A stretch of DNA of 64,000 nucleotides from NCBI GenBank assembly GCA_039587535.1, contig JBDHIF010000001.1, forward strand, positions 1-64,000, written 5' to 3'. The notes beneath the pieces are model-generated. The model did not search any database. It was given only the letters and a program-made list of their open reading frames with translations, and was not told the DNA's origin. Of this stretch, positions 35,126-43,929 are shown one piece after another. Numbering within the stretch: the first letter of the stretch is position 1; every line of letters starts with the position of its first letter. The stretch is from JAWLHJ01 sp039587535. Lineage in GTDB: Bacteria; Gemmatimonadota; Gemmatimonadetes; Longimicrobiales; Gaopeijiaceae. The position numbers were made by a program, and so were the translations under genes.

Positions 35126-35641
35126 CTACTCGTCTGGGTTGGGAGGCGGTTCAGGAGTTCCCGAGTCGTCTCCGGGCGCGTCCGGCGGTTGCCAATCCTG
35201 GCCCAGAATAACCGAGAGGTCCACATAGAGGTCCTCATCGAGCTCGCTCCGCAGGCTATCGATCCCAAGAACCTCTGCTACGCCGCGAGCGAAATCGGTG
35301 CGACCCACCCGGTCCACTACCTCCGATTCGGTGTGCTCGAACGTGGACGCGTTTCCGAAGTAGACCACGTCGTAACCGGCGGCCCGCGCAAGGTCCGTGG
35401 CTCGGGCCGCCGCCCCGGGCACGCCGCCGCCGTTCAAGATCTCCACCCGCACGCGCTGCTCCGGGAGGGATGGCGTACGCTGCTCCACCGCCGGATCGTC
35501 GCCAGAGGTCCGGATGGTGAAGAACGCCGCGCCCACCAATCCAAACGCGAGCGTCACCGCCCAGACAAGTCCGGCCCGAGTTCCCCGGAGGGAGGAGCTC
35601 TTTCGAGAGCCTCGGCCCTTCTTGTTCCTCTTTCGGGTCAC
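35126..35641 (-). CDS. LytR C-terminal domain (LytR_C) membrane protein
   Basis: 171 residues. Basic N terminus (MTRKRNKKGRGSRK), one membrane helix (about 28-48, GLVWAVTLAFGLVGAAFFTI), and a periplasmic LytR_C domain with RVRVEILNGGGVPGAAARAT, AGYDVVYFGNAS and the closing VDLSVILGQDW. The N-terminal LytR-CpsA-Psr catalytic domain is absent. LytR_C domains are thought to bind cell-wall polymers; the role of stand-alone versions is not known. The YqeK-like gene upstream overlaps it by 4 nt. The Pro/Asp-rich tail is probably disordered. Confidence 0.82.
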   Translation of the reverse strand: MTRKRNKKGRGSRKSSSLRGTRAGLVWAVTLAFGLVGAAFFTIRTSGDDPAVEQRTPSLPEQRVRVEILNGGGVPGAAARATDLARAAGYDVVYFGNASTFEHTESEVVDRVGRTDFARGVAEVLGIDSLRSELDEDLYVDLSVILGQDWQPPDAPGDDSGTPEPPPNPDE

Positions 35642-36231
35642 GGAGCGCCTGCCTCCGATTCAGCCACCAGCTCGTTCCAGAAGTCCACCGTCGGTTGCAG
35701 GAGCGGCACCCCACGATCCAGAAGACGTCGAATCCGGGCGGCAACAACCTGGCGCGTAACATCACTCAGCTCCTCGGGCATCCGGTCACGGAGCTCCGCA
35801 CGCCACTCCGTCATGAACGAGCGGCCCGGGTCGAGGAAATCAGCGGCATACAAGGCCCGCCCCAATGCATCGAGGTCGGGGTGCCCGAGCGTGTGCCAGC
35901 GGATGGCGTTCAGGAGCGAAGTGTCGTCCACTCCTTCGGCACGGAGCTTCTCTGCGGCCGCCGGGCCGTGCAGCGCAGGGCCGGGCAGGCTCCGATACCG
36001 GCTCGGGAGCGCGTCGCGGAGGGACTCCGGGTCGATCTCACGGAGCGCGTCATGCAGATGGGCCGCAGCGTTCCATCGAGTTCGGTCGTCCGCGTCCAAG
36101 CCGGCGCGAACAGCCCAATCATCCATGAGGGAGGCAACACGATCGACGTGCGCGCGCCGGGGGGACCCGATGGAGGCCCAATCCGGGTGGACGCCCCGAC
36201 CCGCCTCCGTGACCCGTCGATGTAGCGACAT
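35638..36231 (-). CDS. yqeK: HD-domain hydrolase, YqeK-like
   Basis: About 197 residues of the HD superfamily: RRAHVDRVASLMDDWA (first His), AAHLHDALRE (HD pair), LHGPAAAEKL (His) and NAIRWHTLGHPDLDALGRALYAADFLDPGR, which gives the YqeK-type metal ligand and Asp pattern. YqeK proteins split diadenosine tetraphosphate into two ADP and usually lie near nadD/rsfS; neither is next to it here. Start taken as ATG at 36231 (MSLHRRVTEAGRG); an upstream ATG at 36270 adds 13 unlikely residues. First gene of the yqeK-LytR_C-lepB set. Confidence 0.8.
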   Translation of the reverse strand: MSLHRRVTEAGRGVHPDWASIGSPRRAHVDRVASLMDDWAVRAGLDADDRTRWNAAAHLHDALREIDPESLRDALPSRYRSLPGPALHGPAAAEKLRAEGVDDTSLLNAIRWHTLGHPDLDALGRALYAADFLDPGRSFMTEWRAELRDRMPEELSDVTRQVVAARIRRLLDRGVPLLQPTVDFWNELVAESEAGAP

Positions 36232-36415
36232 CCAGTTCCCCGCCCAGGAAGATGAGCCACCCGACCCCACGGCCGGCCCTCACAACCGTCCGGAGATCCG
36301 TCGGTCCCCGGTTGGAAGACCCGGTAAGATGGGCTCCGGGCCCTGGCGAGGGTAGTGACGTACATTCACAATCTGGTCGCCGGCTCGCGACATCACCACC
36401 ACCGAGCGTTCATCC

Positions 36416-38059
36416 ATGCCAATCCGATGGGATGCCCCGCTGGCGCGCGCCGTCGCCGACGAGCTCGAAGAAGCACTCGGCGGCGGAAACCTCCGTGCCG
36501 TGAGGCTTGACGGAGCAGAAAGGGACCTCTTCCTGCTGTTCCGGGAATGCACCCTGATCTGGCGGCTGCATCCCAGCCGCGGCCACGTGATGCTCCTTCC
36601 GCCCGCCGAGCCCGGTCCCTCGGATCTGCGCCATGCTGCCCGCGTCAGGCGCATCGCGGCACCTCCCGATGAAAGAGTCATTCGGATCGAGCTGCTGCCC
36701 AAGCGGAGCGGTCCACCTCGGGACATCCTGGTCGAGCTGATGGGCAATCAGTGGAACGCCGTGGTGACGGAGGCGGAGTCACGCGTCATCCGACACGTCC
36801 TCTGGTCGAGGAAGGGCACTCGCGGCCTGGCCGTGGGCCGCACCTACACGCCGCCGTCGGGCCAGTCCAGAGCCGGAACGGACCGGAGCCTTCCCCTCGA
36901 GCAATGGATGGATCTTCTCTCCGATGCAGCCCCGGACCAAAGGGCCCGCGTCTTGATACGTGAAGTAGCCTGGACGTCTCCGCTGAACGCCCCGGCCCTT
37001 CTCGCCTGCGACGTGGACGGCGCAGAGGATGAGCGTCTGAGGGAGGGACATCGCCGATGGCGCGCGGTCGCCCGGGGGTTGGGGGATCCAGTGCTGCTAC
37101 AGTTGGAAGATGGGCCACATCCGTACCCCATGGCGCTACCGGGGCGCCCCGGTAGGAAGGTCCCAAGCCTGCTGGGGGCGTTCCAAGAGGTGGCCGGCTC
37201 ATCGGACCGTACCGCCAAACCTTCACTGCTGGACCCCGACCTCGTCCGCCGCCTCGAAGAAGCGGTGCTTCGGGCCGGGCGCCGCGCCCGTCAGCTCGAG
37301 GCCGAGCTCAACACGCTCGAGGACGGGACGGCCCTCAGGGCTGTCGGCGACCTGATCCTCGCCCGCTACCGTGAAGTCCCGTCGGGAACCGATGCCGCGG
37401 TGCTCAGAGACTTCAATGGAGGGGAACAGCACGTGGAGCTGGACCCCAAGCTCACGGCTCACGAGAATGCCGCCCGTTACTACGACCGCGCAGCCCGCGT
37501 GGAACGTGCGGAAAGGCGACTCCCCGGTCTCGTCGATAGCGCCGAGAAGACCGCCGCGAGCTTACGACGGCTGCTGGTTCGGGCACGGGCCGGTGAGGCG
37601 TCGCCGGAGGAGGTGGAGACGGCCATCCCGGCGAGACACGCCAGCGACGGCGTCAAGGGAACCGCCAAGGGCTCCACGCTGCCCTACCGCACGTTCAGGA
37701 GCTCAGGTGGGTTGGAGATCCGGGTGGGACGCGGAGCGAAGCACAACGACGACCTGACCTTCCGGCACTCGGCCCCTCACGACGTCTGGCTACACGCCCG
37801 GCACGCCGCTGGGGCACACGTCATTCTCCGCTGGGACGGGCCGGGCAACCCTCCCGCTCGGGATCTCGCGCAAGCTGCCGCCCTTGCCGCTCTGCACTCG
37901 AAGGCCCGTACCTCGGGCAGCGTGCCGGTCGACTGGACGCTCCGGAAGTACGTTCGGAAGCCGCGCGGCGCGCCACGCGGCACGGTCATCCCTGACCGGG
38001 TCAGCACGCTGTTCGTGCGTCCCGATCCAGCTCTCGAGGAAGCGTTGGACGCTGGGTGA
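36416..38059 (+). CDS. rqcH: RqcH / NFACT family ribosome quality-control protein
   Basis: 547 residues, the usual length. NFACT-N domain (1-190; FRECTLIWRLHPSRGHVML, ILVELMGNQWNAVVTEAESRV), HhH-like middle, a long coiled coil (about 280-400), and NFACT-R (about 420-547) with GRGAKHNDDLTFRHSAPHDVWLHA, HAAGAHVILR and the basic PVDWTLRKYVRKPRGAPRGTV. RqcH binds stalled 50S-peptidyl-tRNA and recruits tRNA-Ala to add alanine tails. The Asp-Arg pair used by Bacillus RqcH appears as Glu86-Arg87 (PDERVIRIEL), by my reading from memory. Single plus-strand gene, divergent from yqeK. Confidence 0.88.
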   Translation: MPIRWDAPLARAVADELEEALGGGNLRAVRLDGAERDLFLLFRECTLIWRLHPSRGHVMLLPPAEPGPSDLRHAARVRRIAAPPDERVIRIELLPKRSGPPRDILVELMGNQWNAVVTEAESRVIRHVLWSRKGTRGLAVGRTYTPPSGQSRAGTDRSLPLEQWMDLLSDAAPDQRARVLIREVAWTSPLNAPALLACDVDGAEDERLREGHRRWRAVARGLGDPVLLQLEDGPHPYPMALPGRPGRKVPSLLGAFQEVAGSSDRTAKPSLLDPDLVRRLEEAVLRAGRRARQLEAELNTLEDGTALRAVGDLILARYREVPSGTDAAVLRDFNGGEQHVELDPKLTAHENAARYYDRAARVERAERRLPGLVDSAEKTAASLRRLLVRARAGEASPEEVETAIPARHASDGVKGTAKGSTLPYRTFRSSGGLEIRVGRGAKHNDDLTFRHSAPHDVWLHARHAAGAHVILRWDGPGNPPARDLAQAAALAALHSKARTSGSVPVDWTLRKYVRKPRGAPRGTVIPDRVSTLFVRPDPALEEALDAG

Positions 38060-38061
38060 GC

Positions 38062-38091
38062 CCCTGAGAGGTCTGGTACCGAGGGTCAGGG
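38062..38091. terminator. Weak hairpin between convergent rqcH and trpA
   Basis: ccctga (38062-38067) and tcaggg (38086-38091) pair across an 18-nt loop. The right arm includes the trpA stop codon. No T tract. Tentative. Confidence 0.35.
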
Positions 38092-38874
38092 TACGGCGGC
38101 GCCGTGCATCCCCGCCCGCAAGCTCGCCAGAAAGGCCCGCGCTCCTTCGATTCCGCCGTCGTCGAGGGCTTTGATGACCGCGCTGCCTACGACCACACCA
38201 TCCGCAACCGAAGCCACGACCCGTGCCTGGTCCGGCGTCGAGATGCCGAATCCTACGGCCACCGGTAGGTCGATCCGCTCCTTGAGCGCAGTGACCTCGC
38301 TCGCCAGCTCTTCTCGAAGATCGGCCTTGGCTCCAGTCACGCCCGTCCGAGAGATGTAGTAGACGAACCCGGAGCCCCCGGCCACAGCTTCCGTTAATCG
38401 CTCCGGCTCTGTGGTCGGGGCGATGAGACGGATGAGGTCCAGAGGGCCCTCGCTCAACGAACGCTCTGCCTCCGCATCCGAGCCCGACGGCAGGTCGGTG
38501 ATCAGCACACCATTCGCGCCCGCCTCTACCGCATCCCGGACGAATGCCTCCACCCCGTACTGGAGCACCGGGTTGAGATAGGTGAACAGGACCACCGGCG
38601 TGTCCCGGCTCCGTCGGAAAGCCGCGACGTCCGCGAGGACCCGTTTCACCGTGGTTCCGTTCCGTAACGAGACGAACGACGAACGCTGGATGGTGGGGCC
38701 GTCCGCCAGGGGGTCCGAGAATGGGATCCCGACCTCGAGGATGTCGGCCCCGGCGGCCACGAGTGCCTCGAGCACCGGGAGGGTGGAATCGACGGTGGGA
38801 TAACCAGCCGTCACGTAGGGTATGAGTGCGGACCGGCCCTGGGCAGCACAGGTCTCGAAGGTGGTCTCGATCAC
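38086..38874 (-). CDS. trpA: Tryptophan synthase alpha chain
   Basis: 262 residues. LIPYVTAGYPTVD, the catalytic Glu of ILEVGIPFSDPLADGP, the second catalytic acid (Asp) in NGVLITDLPSG, and the phosphate-binding VGFGISTPDQ and DGVVVGSAVIK. It cleaves indole-3-glycerol phosphate to indole for TrpB. The ATG overlaps the HD-GYP gene stop by 4 nt, so it is separated from trpB by two non-tryptophan genes yet still translationally linked to them. Last gene of the operon. Confidence 0.96.
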   Translation of the reverse strand: MIETTFETCAAQGRSALIPYVTAGYPTVDSTLPVLEALVAAGADILEVGIPFSDPLADGPTIQRSSFVSLRNGTTVKRVLADVAAFRRSRDTPVVLFTYLNPVLQYGVEAFVRDAVEAGANGVLITDLPSGSDAEAERSLSEGPLDLIRLIAPTTEPERLTEAVAGGSGFVYYISRTGVTGAKADLREELASEVTALKERIDLPVAVGFGISTPDQARVVASVADGVVVGSAVIKALDDGGIEGARAFLASLRAGMHGAAVP

Positions 38875-40298
38875 GAGATGAGGTAATCGCTGACCCGGAT
38901 GCCGTACTTCTGCGGGTCCGTGGTCTTGATGATCTGCCGGACCGGTGCCCCGGTGGCTGGATCGTCTTCGGCAAGATCGAGGGTGATGGGTTCGGTCAAC
39001 GGCAGTCCCACCGGATCGGAGATGACCTTGACCTTCGGCCGGTGGAGCAGCTCGGGGTCGGGATTGACCTGCGAGACAACCGCCAGCTCGTGCGTGTCGA
39101 GAATGGCGAGGGTGCCCACTGGATACACGCCGGTGGCGGTGATCAGCACCTTCACCAGGAGCGTGTCGAATCCTCGTTTCGGGTTGTCCCGCATCTCCTG
39201 GAGCACCGCGTCGGGTGGCCAGGGCTCATACTGGTAGCTTCGCACCGACGTGCCCGCATCGAACGCGTCGGCTACCGATACGATCCGGCTGAAGATCGTC
39301 GGTTCCCGCGGCCGCTTGTTTTCCGGATACCCGCTCAGGTCCGTCCTCATGTGATGTTCGTACGCCATCAGCATCTGGCGGTACGGGACATCGGCAAAGC
39401 CCTGCATCTGGAAGAGAATGAGGAGTCCCTCGGTGGGATGCTCCTTGAGCTCCCCCCACTCCTCGTCGGTCAGGCCGGTCGCCTTGTTGATGACGTCGAC
39501 GTCGACCCGCTGCTTCCCCACGTCGTGGAACAGGGCGCCCAAGCCCAACTCGTACAGCTGCAACCGGTCGAGGCCGAGGCGCTGCCCGATGATCACGCTG
39601 AAGATGCACACGTTCACGGAGTGGGTGAACGTGTACTCATCGAAGTCCCGCAGGATGGTCATGGTGACCATGGACGATTCGTTGGACAGCACCTGATCGA
39701 CGATGCCCTGCACCGCCCGCTTCACCTTGCGCACGTTCACGGCCCTGCCCAGCCGCAGGTCTCCGAGGGCGTCCCGCGCTACCTTCACAGACTGGGCGTA
39801 GGTGCGCTTCGCCGCCGTCAGGGCCTCCGCGTCGTCTGCGGCTTCTTCGACCTCGCTCAAGGGACGGATGTCGAGATGCACCACCGACGTGGTGGCGAGC
39901 CGCTCGAGGAACGACTCGTATGGGAGGTCCGCCGACGGCTCCCTGAGCAGCATGGAAAGGAACGGCGCCCACTCCGTCCGCTGGATACCCGGCAAGATCT
40001 CGACGGCCCCGATACCGTGGTCGTGGAGCGCGCGGGCGAAGGAGCCGAAGGTGGAGAAGTTGGAAAGATCGAGCCGCAGCCGAGTCTCGTTCAGGAAGAA
40101 AAACTCACCCACGACCCGAACCTCGGCGCCCCCTTCGACGCTCACCACCCGGTCCACGATTCGGTGCAGGTCGGAAATCGCGTGTTGCACCGTCTCATTC
40201 TCCACCGGGTACAGGCGGAGAGCGTTCAGCGCACCGTAGAGCGCCGCGAGCACTCGGCGGCCCTCCTCCTGGAGGTTGAGCTCCTTCTCGGAAGTCAT
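38871..40298 (-). CDS. HD-GYP domain phosphohydrolase with N-terminal domain shared with the HEAT protein
   Basis: 475 residues. An N-terminal domain (about 15-150) of unknown function precedes the HD-GYP domain (about 200-400): FTHSVNVCIFSVIIG, LGLGALFHDVGKQRVD (HD pair), LKEHPTEGLLIL, YEHHMRTDLSGYP (usually HHERxDGxGYP) and VSVADAFDA. HD-GYP proteins commonly hydrolyse c-di-GMP; the altered DLSGYP signature leaves activity open. A C-terminal segment (about 410-475) follows. Residues 95-117 (including ILPGIQRTEWAPFLSML) match 107-129 of the upstream HEAT protein (including FLPGIEGDELERFLGVL). Four-base overlaps link it to the HEAT gene and to trpA. Confidence 0.85.
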   Translation of the reverse strand: MTSEKELNLQEEGRRVLAALYGALNALRLYPVENETVQHAISDLHRIVDRVVSVEGGAEVRVVGEFFFLNETRLRLDLSNFSTFGSFARALHDHGIGAVEILPGIQRTEWAPFLSMLLREPSADLPYESFLERLATTSVVHLDIRPLSEVEEAADDAEALTAAKRTYAQSVKVARDALGDLRLGRAVNVRKVKRAVQGIVDQVLSNESSMVTMTILRDFDEYTFTHSVNVCIFSVIIGQRLGLDRLQLYELGLGALFHDVGKQRVDVDVINKATGLTDEEWGELKEHPTEGLLILFQMQGFADVPYRQMLMAYEHHMRTDLSGYPENKRPREPTIFSRIVSVADAFDAGTSVRSYQYEPWPPDAVLQEMRDNPKRGFDTLLVKVLITATGVYPVGTLAILDTHELAVVSQVNPDPELLHRPKVKVISDPVGLPLTEPITLDLAEDDPATGAPVRQIIKTTDPQKYGIRVSDYLIS

Positions 40299-42040
40299 CC
40301 GTCGTCCCTCCGGAACGCACGGTTGGCATTGCTTCTCACCACGGGGTCGTCATCGTCGAGTGCACGCCGCAGGGATTCCCTGGCCTCGCTGGTACCGATC
40401 TGGCCCAGGCCGAGCGCGGCGGCGGCTCTGACCTCGGGCGGCTCCCTCTTGCCCAGGAATCTCTTGCCGTTCAGCAGACGGTCGAGGATCCGGAGCCCAT
40501 CTGCTCCCGCCACCGCCCCGAAGGCCTCGAACACCGCGACCTTCTCGCCGATGTCCGCACCGCGAATGGTCTTGTCTCCCACGATTTCCGCGAGCACCCC
40601 AGCCGCCGGACGGTACCGGAGCGCCCCCAAGGCTTTCGCCGCAGCGACCCGAACGTCGCGATCCGGATCGTCCAAGGTGTGTAGCAGAGCACCCGCTACG
40701 GTCGACAGGCGCACGCCCACCGCAGCTTCGACCGCCGCAAGGCGCACCGAGGCCTCCGGATGCGCCAGCAAGTCGATCAGGGCAGGACCGGAGTCGGCGA
40801 CCTGCAGGTCGCCGACGAGACGCGCTGCCCCCGCCAACAGAACCGGATCATCTTGGTTTTCCAGCAGCGCCAGCACTGTGCCACGATTCGTCTCCGCGAT
40901 TCCCTGCACCGCAGTGCGCAGGACCGACCTCAGCTCCTTGTGGTCGACGGTCTCGGTGGCACGAAGAAGCGAGGGAAGGGCACCCAAACGTAGGAACTTC
41001 AAGAACCCTGCAAGCTGCGTCGGAGTGGCACGGATCGTCCCATCGTACAGAGCCTTGATGAACTCGTTCAGCGTCTGGCTCGCGCTTACGTGGTCCAGAA
41101 TGCCTCCGAGCTGACGAAGCCCTTCCGAGTCCAGAGTCCCTTCGAGGTTCTCGAGGGTTCTGAGCTCCTCCAGCACTCGCGTGGCAGGACCCAACGCGCC
41201 CCGACTCAGGAAGTTCGGAAGTAGCGTGCCCAGGATGCGAAGGATCTCGCGCTGCCGGCCTCGGTCCTGGCGTTCCTCGAGCCGGTCGAAGAGCGCCGAC
41301 AGAACATCTTCTCGAGTATTCCGGGCCAACTCCTTCCGCACCTCCGCCGAGAGCTGCTCCATCTCTCGTGCGTCGAGGGCGTAGAGGGTCGGATTGAAGT
41401 CGTCTTGCTTGACAGTCTGCGGTTGGGACGGATCGGCTGCTCCACTCTGAGCCGCCTGCTCGTCCTCGCCCCCCTCGTCCTCGGACTCGAGCACGGCCTT
41501 GAGCTCCGATTGGGAGTGGCCGGGCCCGGACTCGGGCAGCGTCACCCCCTCGGACAGCAAGTCCACGTACTGATACTGGAAATACTCCAGGTCCTCTTCC
41601 CACAGCACTGTAAGGAGATCGTCACCCTCGGGCACGAGCCTCCTGGCACTCTGAAGCACCCCAAGGAATCGCTCGAGCTCATCACCCTCGATACCCGGAA
41701 GGAAGGTGATCTCGCGGACGCCGTCCTTGTAGAAAAGGAATGCGAGCGAGTCGGCACGGGAATCGGACTTGTAGACCACCTGTCCGTCGACGTAGAAATG
41801 GTCCTCGTCAACGGAGACCACGAGGCGGTCGAACGCTTCCCACATGCCCTGGAGCTCCGTACGGAGCCCCTCCACGAAGCGCTGTCGTACCGGGTTGTTC
41901 TCGTCGTACAGCTGATAGGCGCGGAACGCCTTCCCCAGCGTCACGAAGAGCTGGTGGACCTCGGCCAGCGGAAGGTCGTGCTCCCAAACGCTCCCGCCAC
42001 CCCCCATTCTCTCCCCGGACGACCGTTCGAGATCACTCAT
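40295..42040 (-). CDS. HEAT-repeat protein with N-terminal domain shared with the HD-GYP protein
   Basis: 581 residues. The N-terminal domain (about 25-150; AYQLYDENNPVRQRFVEGL, FYVDGQVVY, GVREITFLPGIEGDELERF) resembles the start of the HD-GYP partner. A Glu/Gln-rich linker follows (about 165-215), a helical middle (220-400), and at least four HEAT/PBS-type repeats (about 405-575), with units such as PEASVRLAAVEAAVGV, PDRDVRVAAAKALGAL and DPVVRSNANRAF. No enzyme motif is visible, so it is probably a scaffold or sensor. It lies 12 nt after trpB and overlaps the HD-GYP gene by 4 nt. Confidence 0.8.
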   Translation of the reverse strand: MSDLERSSGERMGGGGSVWEHDLPLAEVHQLFVTLGKAFRAYQLYDENNPVRQRFVEGLRTELQGMWEAFDRLVVSVDEDHFYVDGQVVYKSDSRADSLAFLFYKDGVREITFLPGIEGDELERFLGVLQSARRLVPEGDDLLTVLWEEDLEYFQYQYVDLLSEGVTLPESGPGHSQSELKAVLESEDEGGEDEQAAQSGAADPSQPQTVKQDDFNPTLYALDAREMEQLSAEVRKELARNTREDVLSALFDRLEERQDRGRQREILRILGTLLPNFLSRGALGPATRVLEELRTLENLEGTLDSEGLRQLGGILDHVSASQTLNEFIKALYDGTIRATPTQLAGFLKFLRLGALPSLLRATETVDHKELRSVLRTAVQGIAETNRGTVLALLENQDDPVLLAGAARLVGDLQVADSGPALIDLLAHPEASVRLAAVEAAVGVRLSTVAGALLHTLDDPDRDVRVAAAKALGALRYRPAAGVLAEIVGDKTIRGADIGEKVAVFEAFGAVAGADGLRILDRLLNGKRFLGKREPPEVRAAAALGLGQIGTSEARESLRRALDDDDPVVRSNANRAFRRDDG

Positions 42041-42052
42041 GGCGAGGCCGAC

Positions 42053-43270
42053 TCAAAGTAGGGATCCACGTTCTTCCACTCGCGCCACGTGGGCCACGTC
42101 CTTGTCCCCGCGTCCGGAGAGCGACACCAGGACCGGTCCGTCATACGCAGCTCCCTCGCCGAGAACGTGTGCGATAGCGTGAGCTGTCTCGAGCGCGGGG
42201 ATGATGCCCTCGAGCTCCGAAAGTCGGTGGAACGCTGCCAGAGCCTGATCGTCGCTGACACTCGTGTAGGTTGCCCGTCCGGAATCCATGAGGAATGAAT
42301 GCTCGGGTCCGACGCCCGGATAGTCCAGACCCGCGGACACAGAATGCGCCGGCGCGACCTGGCCGTCCGAGTCCTGCAAAAGATAGCTCAGCGAGCCGTG
42401 GAGGACACCCGGGGCTCCCGCGCTGAGCGAGGCCGAATGGCGGCCTGTCTCGATGCCCTCACCGGCCGCCTCCACTCCGACGAGGGCAACGTCCTCGTCC
42501 GGGACGAAGGCGTGGAAGATGCCCATCGCGTTCGAGCCACCGCCGACGCAGGCCACCACAGCCGCAGGCAAGCGACCACACCGCTCGAGGATCTGGTCAC
42601 GAGCCTCTCGCCCAATCACCGCCTGGAAGTCCCGTACCATACGGGGAAACGGGTCCGGCCCTACGACCGATCCGATGATGTAGTGGGTGTTCTCGACGTT
42701 GGTGACCCAGTCGCGGATTGCCTCGTTCGTGGCGTCCTTGAGGGTCCGGGTCCCGGAAGAGACAGGCTGCACGCATGCGCCCAGGAGCTCCATCCGGTAG
42801 ACGTTGAGGGCTTGGCGCTCCACGTCTTCCTCGCCCATGTACACGACGCACTCCATGTCGAACAGAGCGCAAGCCGTGGCCGTGGCCACCCCGTGCTGGC
42901 CGGCTCCCGTTTCGGCGATGATTCGGCGCTTGCCCATGCGCCGTGCGAGCAGGGCCTGACCGACCGTGTTGTTGATCTTGTGGGCACCGGTGTGGTTGAG
43001 GTCCTCGCGCTTGAGAAACAGCTCGGGGTTGCCGGCCTCCCCGCCCAGTCGTCGCGCGTGGTACAGGGGCGTCGGACGTCCCACGAAGTTGCCGAGAAGG
43101 TCCTCGAGTTCGGCTCGGAATCCCGGATCGGTGCGAGCACACTCGTAGGCATCGGTCACCTCGTCGAGGGCACCAGTGAGCGTCTCCGGTACGTAGCGCC
43201 CGCCAAATGCCCCGAATCGGCCTGTCATATGTGGTTCCAAGAGTTGTGGGTCGATGGTATGGGCATCCAT
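42053..43270 (-). CDS. trpB: Tryptophan synthase beta chain
   Basis: 405 residues of TrpB1 type. The family opening GRFGAFGGRYVPETL is present, as are the PLP Lys in NHTGAHKINNTVGQALLA, AETGAGQHGVATAT, and the phosphate loop CVGGGSNAMG. It joins indole and serine to tryptophan. The ATG at 43270 (MDAHTIDPQL) follows the trpF stop by 7 nt; an ATG at 43228 (MTGRFGAF) is an alternative. TrpA, its partner, is two genes downstream rather than adjacent. Confidence 0.96.
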   Translation of the reverse strand: MDAHTIDPQLLEPHMTGRFGAFGGRYVPETLTGALDEVTDAYECARTDPGFRAELEDLLGNFVGRPTPLYHARRLGGEAGNPELFLKREDLNHTGAHKINNTVGQALLARRMGKRRIIAETGAGQHGVATATACALFDMECVVYMGEEDVERQALNVYRMELLGACVQPVSSGTRTLKDATNEAIRDWVTNVENTHYIIGSVVGPDPFPRMVRDFQAVIGREARDQILERCGRLPAAVVACVGGGSNAMGIFHAFVPDEDVALVGVEAAGEGIETGRHSASLSAGAPGVLHGSLSYLLQDSDGQVAPAHSVSAGLDYPGVGPEHSFLMDSGRATYTSVSDDQALAAFHRLSELEGIIPALETAHAIAHVLGEGAAYDGPVLVSLSGRGDKDVAHVARVEERGSLL

Positions 43271-43277
43271 GCCGGCG

Positions 43278-43913
43278 TCACATCGCTTCCTTCGCAGCCC
43301 GTACGAAGCGGATCAATGCCGCTTCGTCCTTTCGCCCCGGTTCACGCTCCACTCCGGAGGACACGTCCACGATGTTGGGCCGAAACCGAGCAACCGCTTC
43401 ACCCACGCTGTCCGGATCGAGCCCGCCGGCCAAGACGAACTCAAGCCCGTCCGGAATCAACTCGCGGGCCCGTTCCGGCTCCACCTCCAAACGCACGCCC
43501 CCACCCCCGACGATCCCCTGCCTGCGACCCTCGAGAAGGAGCGCGTCCACGAGGGGCCCATAAACTAGCACGGCACGGGCCACGTCCTCGACGGAACCGG
43601 CACGCACCGCCTTCCAAATCCGCCAATCACCCAGCCCGCGCAGTGCCTCCACGGTCTCGCGGGGCTCCGACCCGTGGAGCTGTAGCACGGAGGCGTCGAT
43701 GGAGGCCGCAAGGCGAGCAGCCACGTCCGGAGCTTCGTCCACCAATACGGCAACGCGGGGGCGCGAGGTCCCCTCCACCAATGCCGGCGCCGCCCCCGGA
43801 GGCACCGAGCGACCGAAGCCCGGGGTCAAGACGAAACCCAGGAAGTCCGCCCCCGCCCGCTCCGCCATGCGCGCGTCCTCGGCCTGGGTGAGCCCGCAGA
43901 TCTTGACCCGCAA
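43278..43913 (-). CDS. trpF: Phosphoribosylanthranilate isomerase
   Basis: About 211 residues. RVKICGLTQAEDA with catalytic Cys, GADFLGFVLTPGFGRSV, VLQLHGSEP, VDALLLEG, the catalytic Asp region, FVLAGGLDPDSVGEAV and VDVSSGVE. It carries out the Amadori step before TrpC. No ATG or GTG fits: TTG at 43913 gives the usual MRVKICGLT start, and TTG at 43925 lies 4 nt after GGGTGA. Either way the gene uses a TTG start and follows trpC by 4-16 nt. The frame is open up to 44168, but that part overlaps trpC and is not TrpF-like. Confidence 0.9.
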   Translation of the reverse strand: MRVKICGLTQAEDARMAERAGADFLGFVLTPGFGRSVPPGAAPALVEGTSRPRVAVLVDEAPDVAARLAASIDASVLQLHGSEPRETVEALRGLGDWRIWKAVRAGSVEDVARAVLVYGPLVDALLLEGRRQGIVGGGGVRLEVEPERARELIPDGLEFVLAGGLDPDSVGEAVARFRPNIVDVSSGVEREPGRKDEAALIRFVRAAKEAM

Positions 43914-43929
43914 CGGTGCGCACAAGGGG

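Noticed and set aside
38826..41114. Long plus-strand open frame (762 codons) opposite the HD-GYP and HEAT genes
   Set aside because: Antisense shadow; the minus-strand frames have recognisable domains and 4-nt overlaps with trpA.
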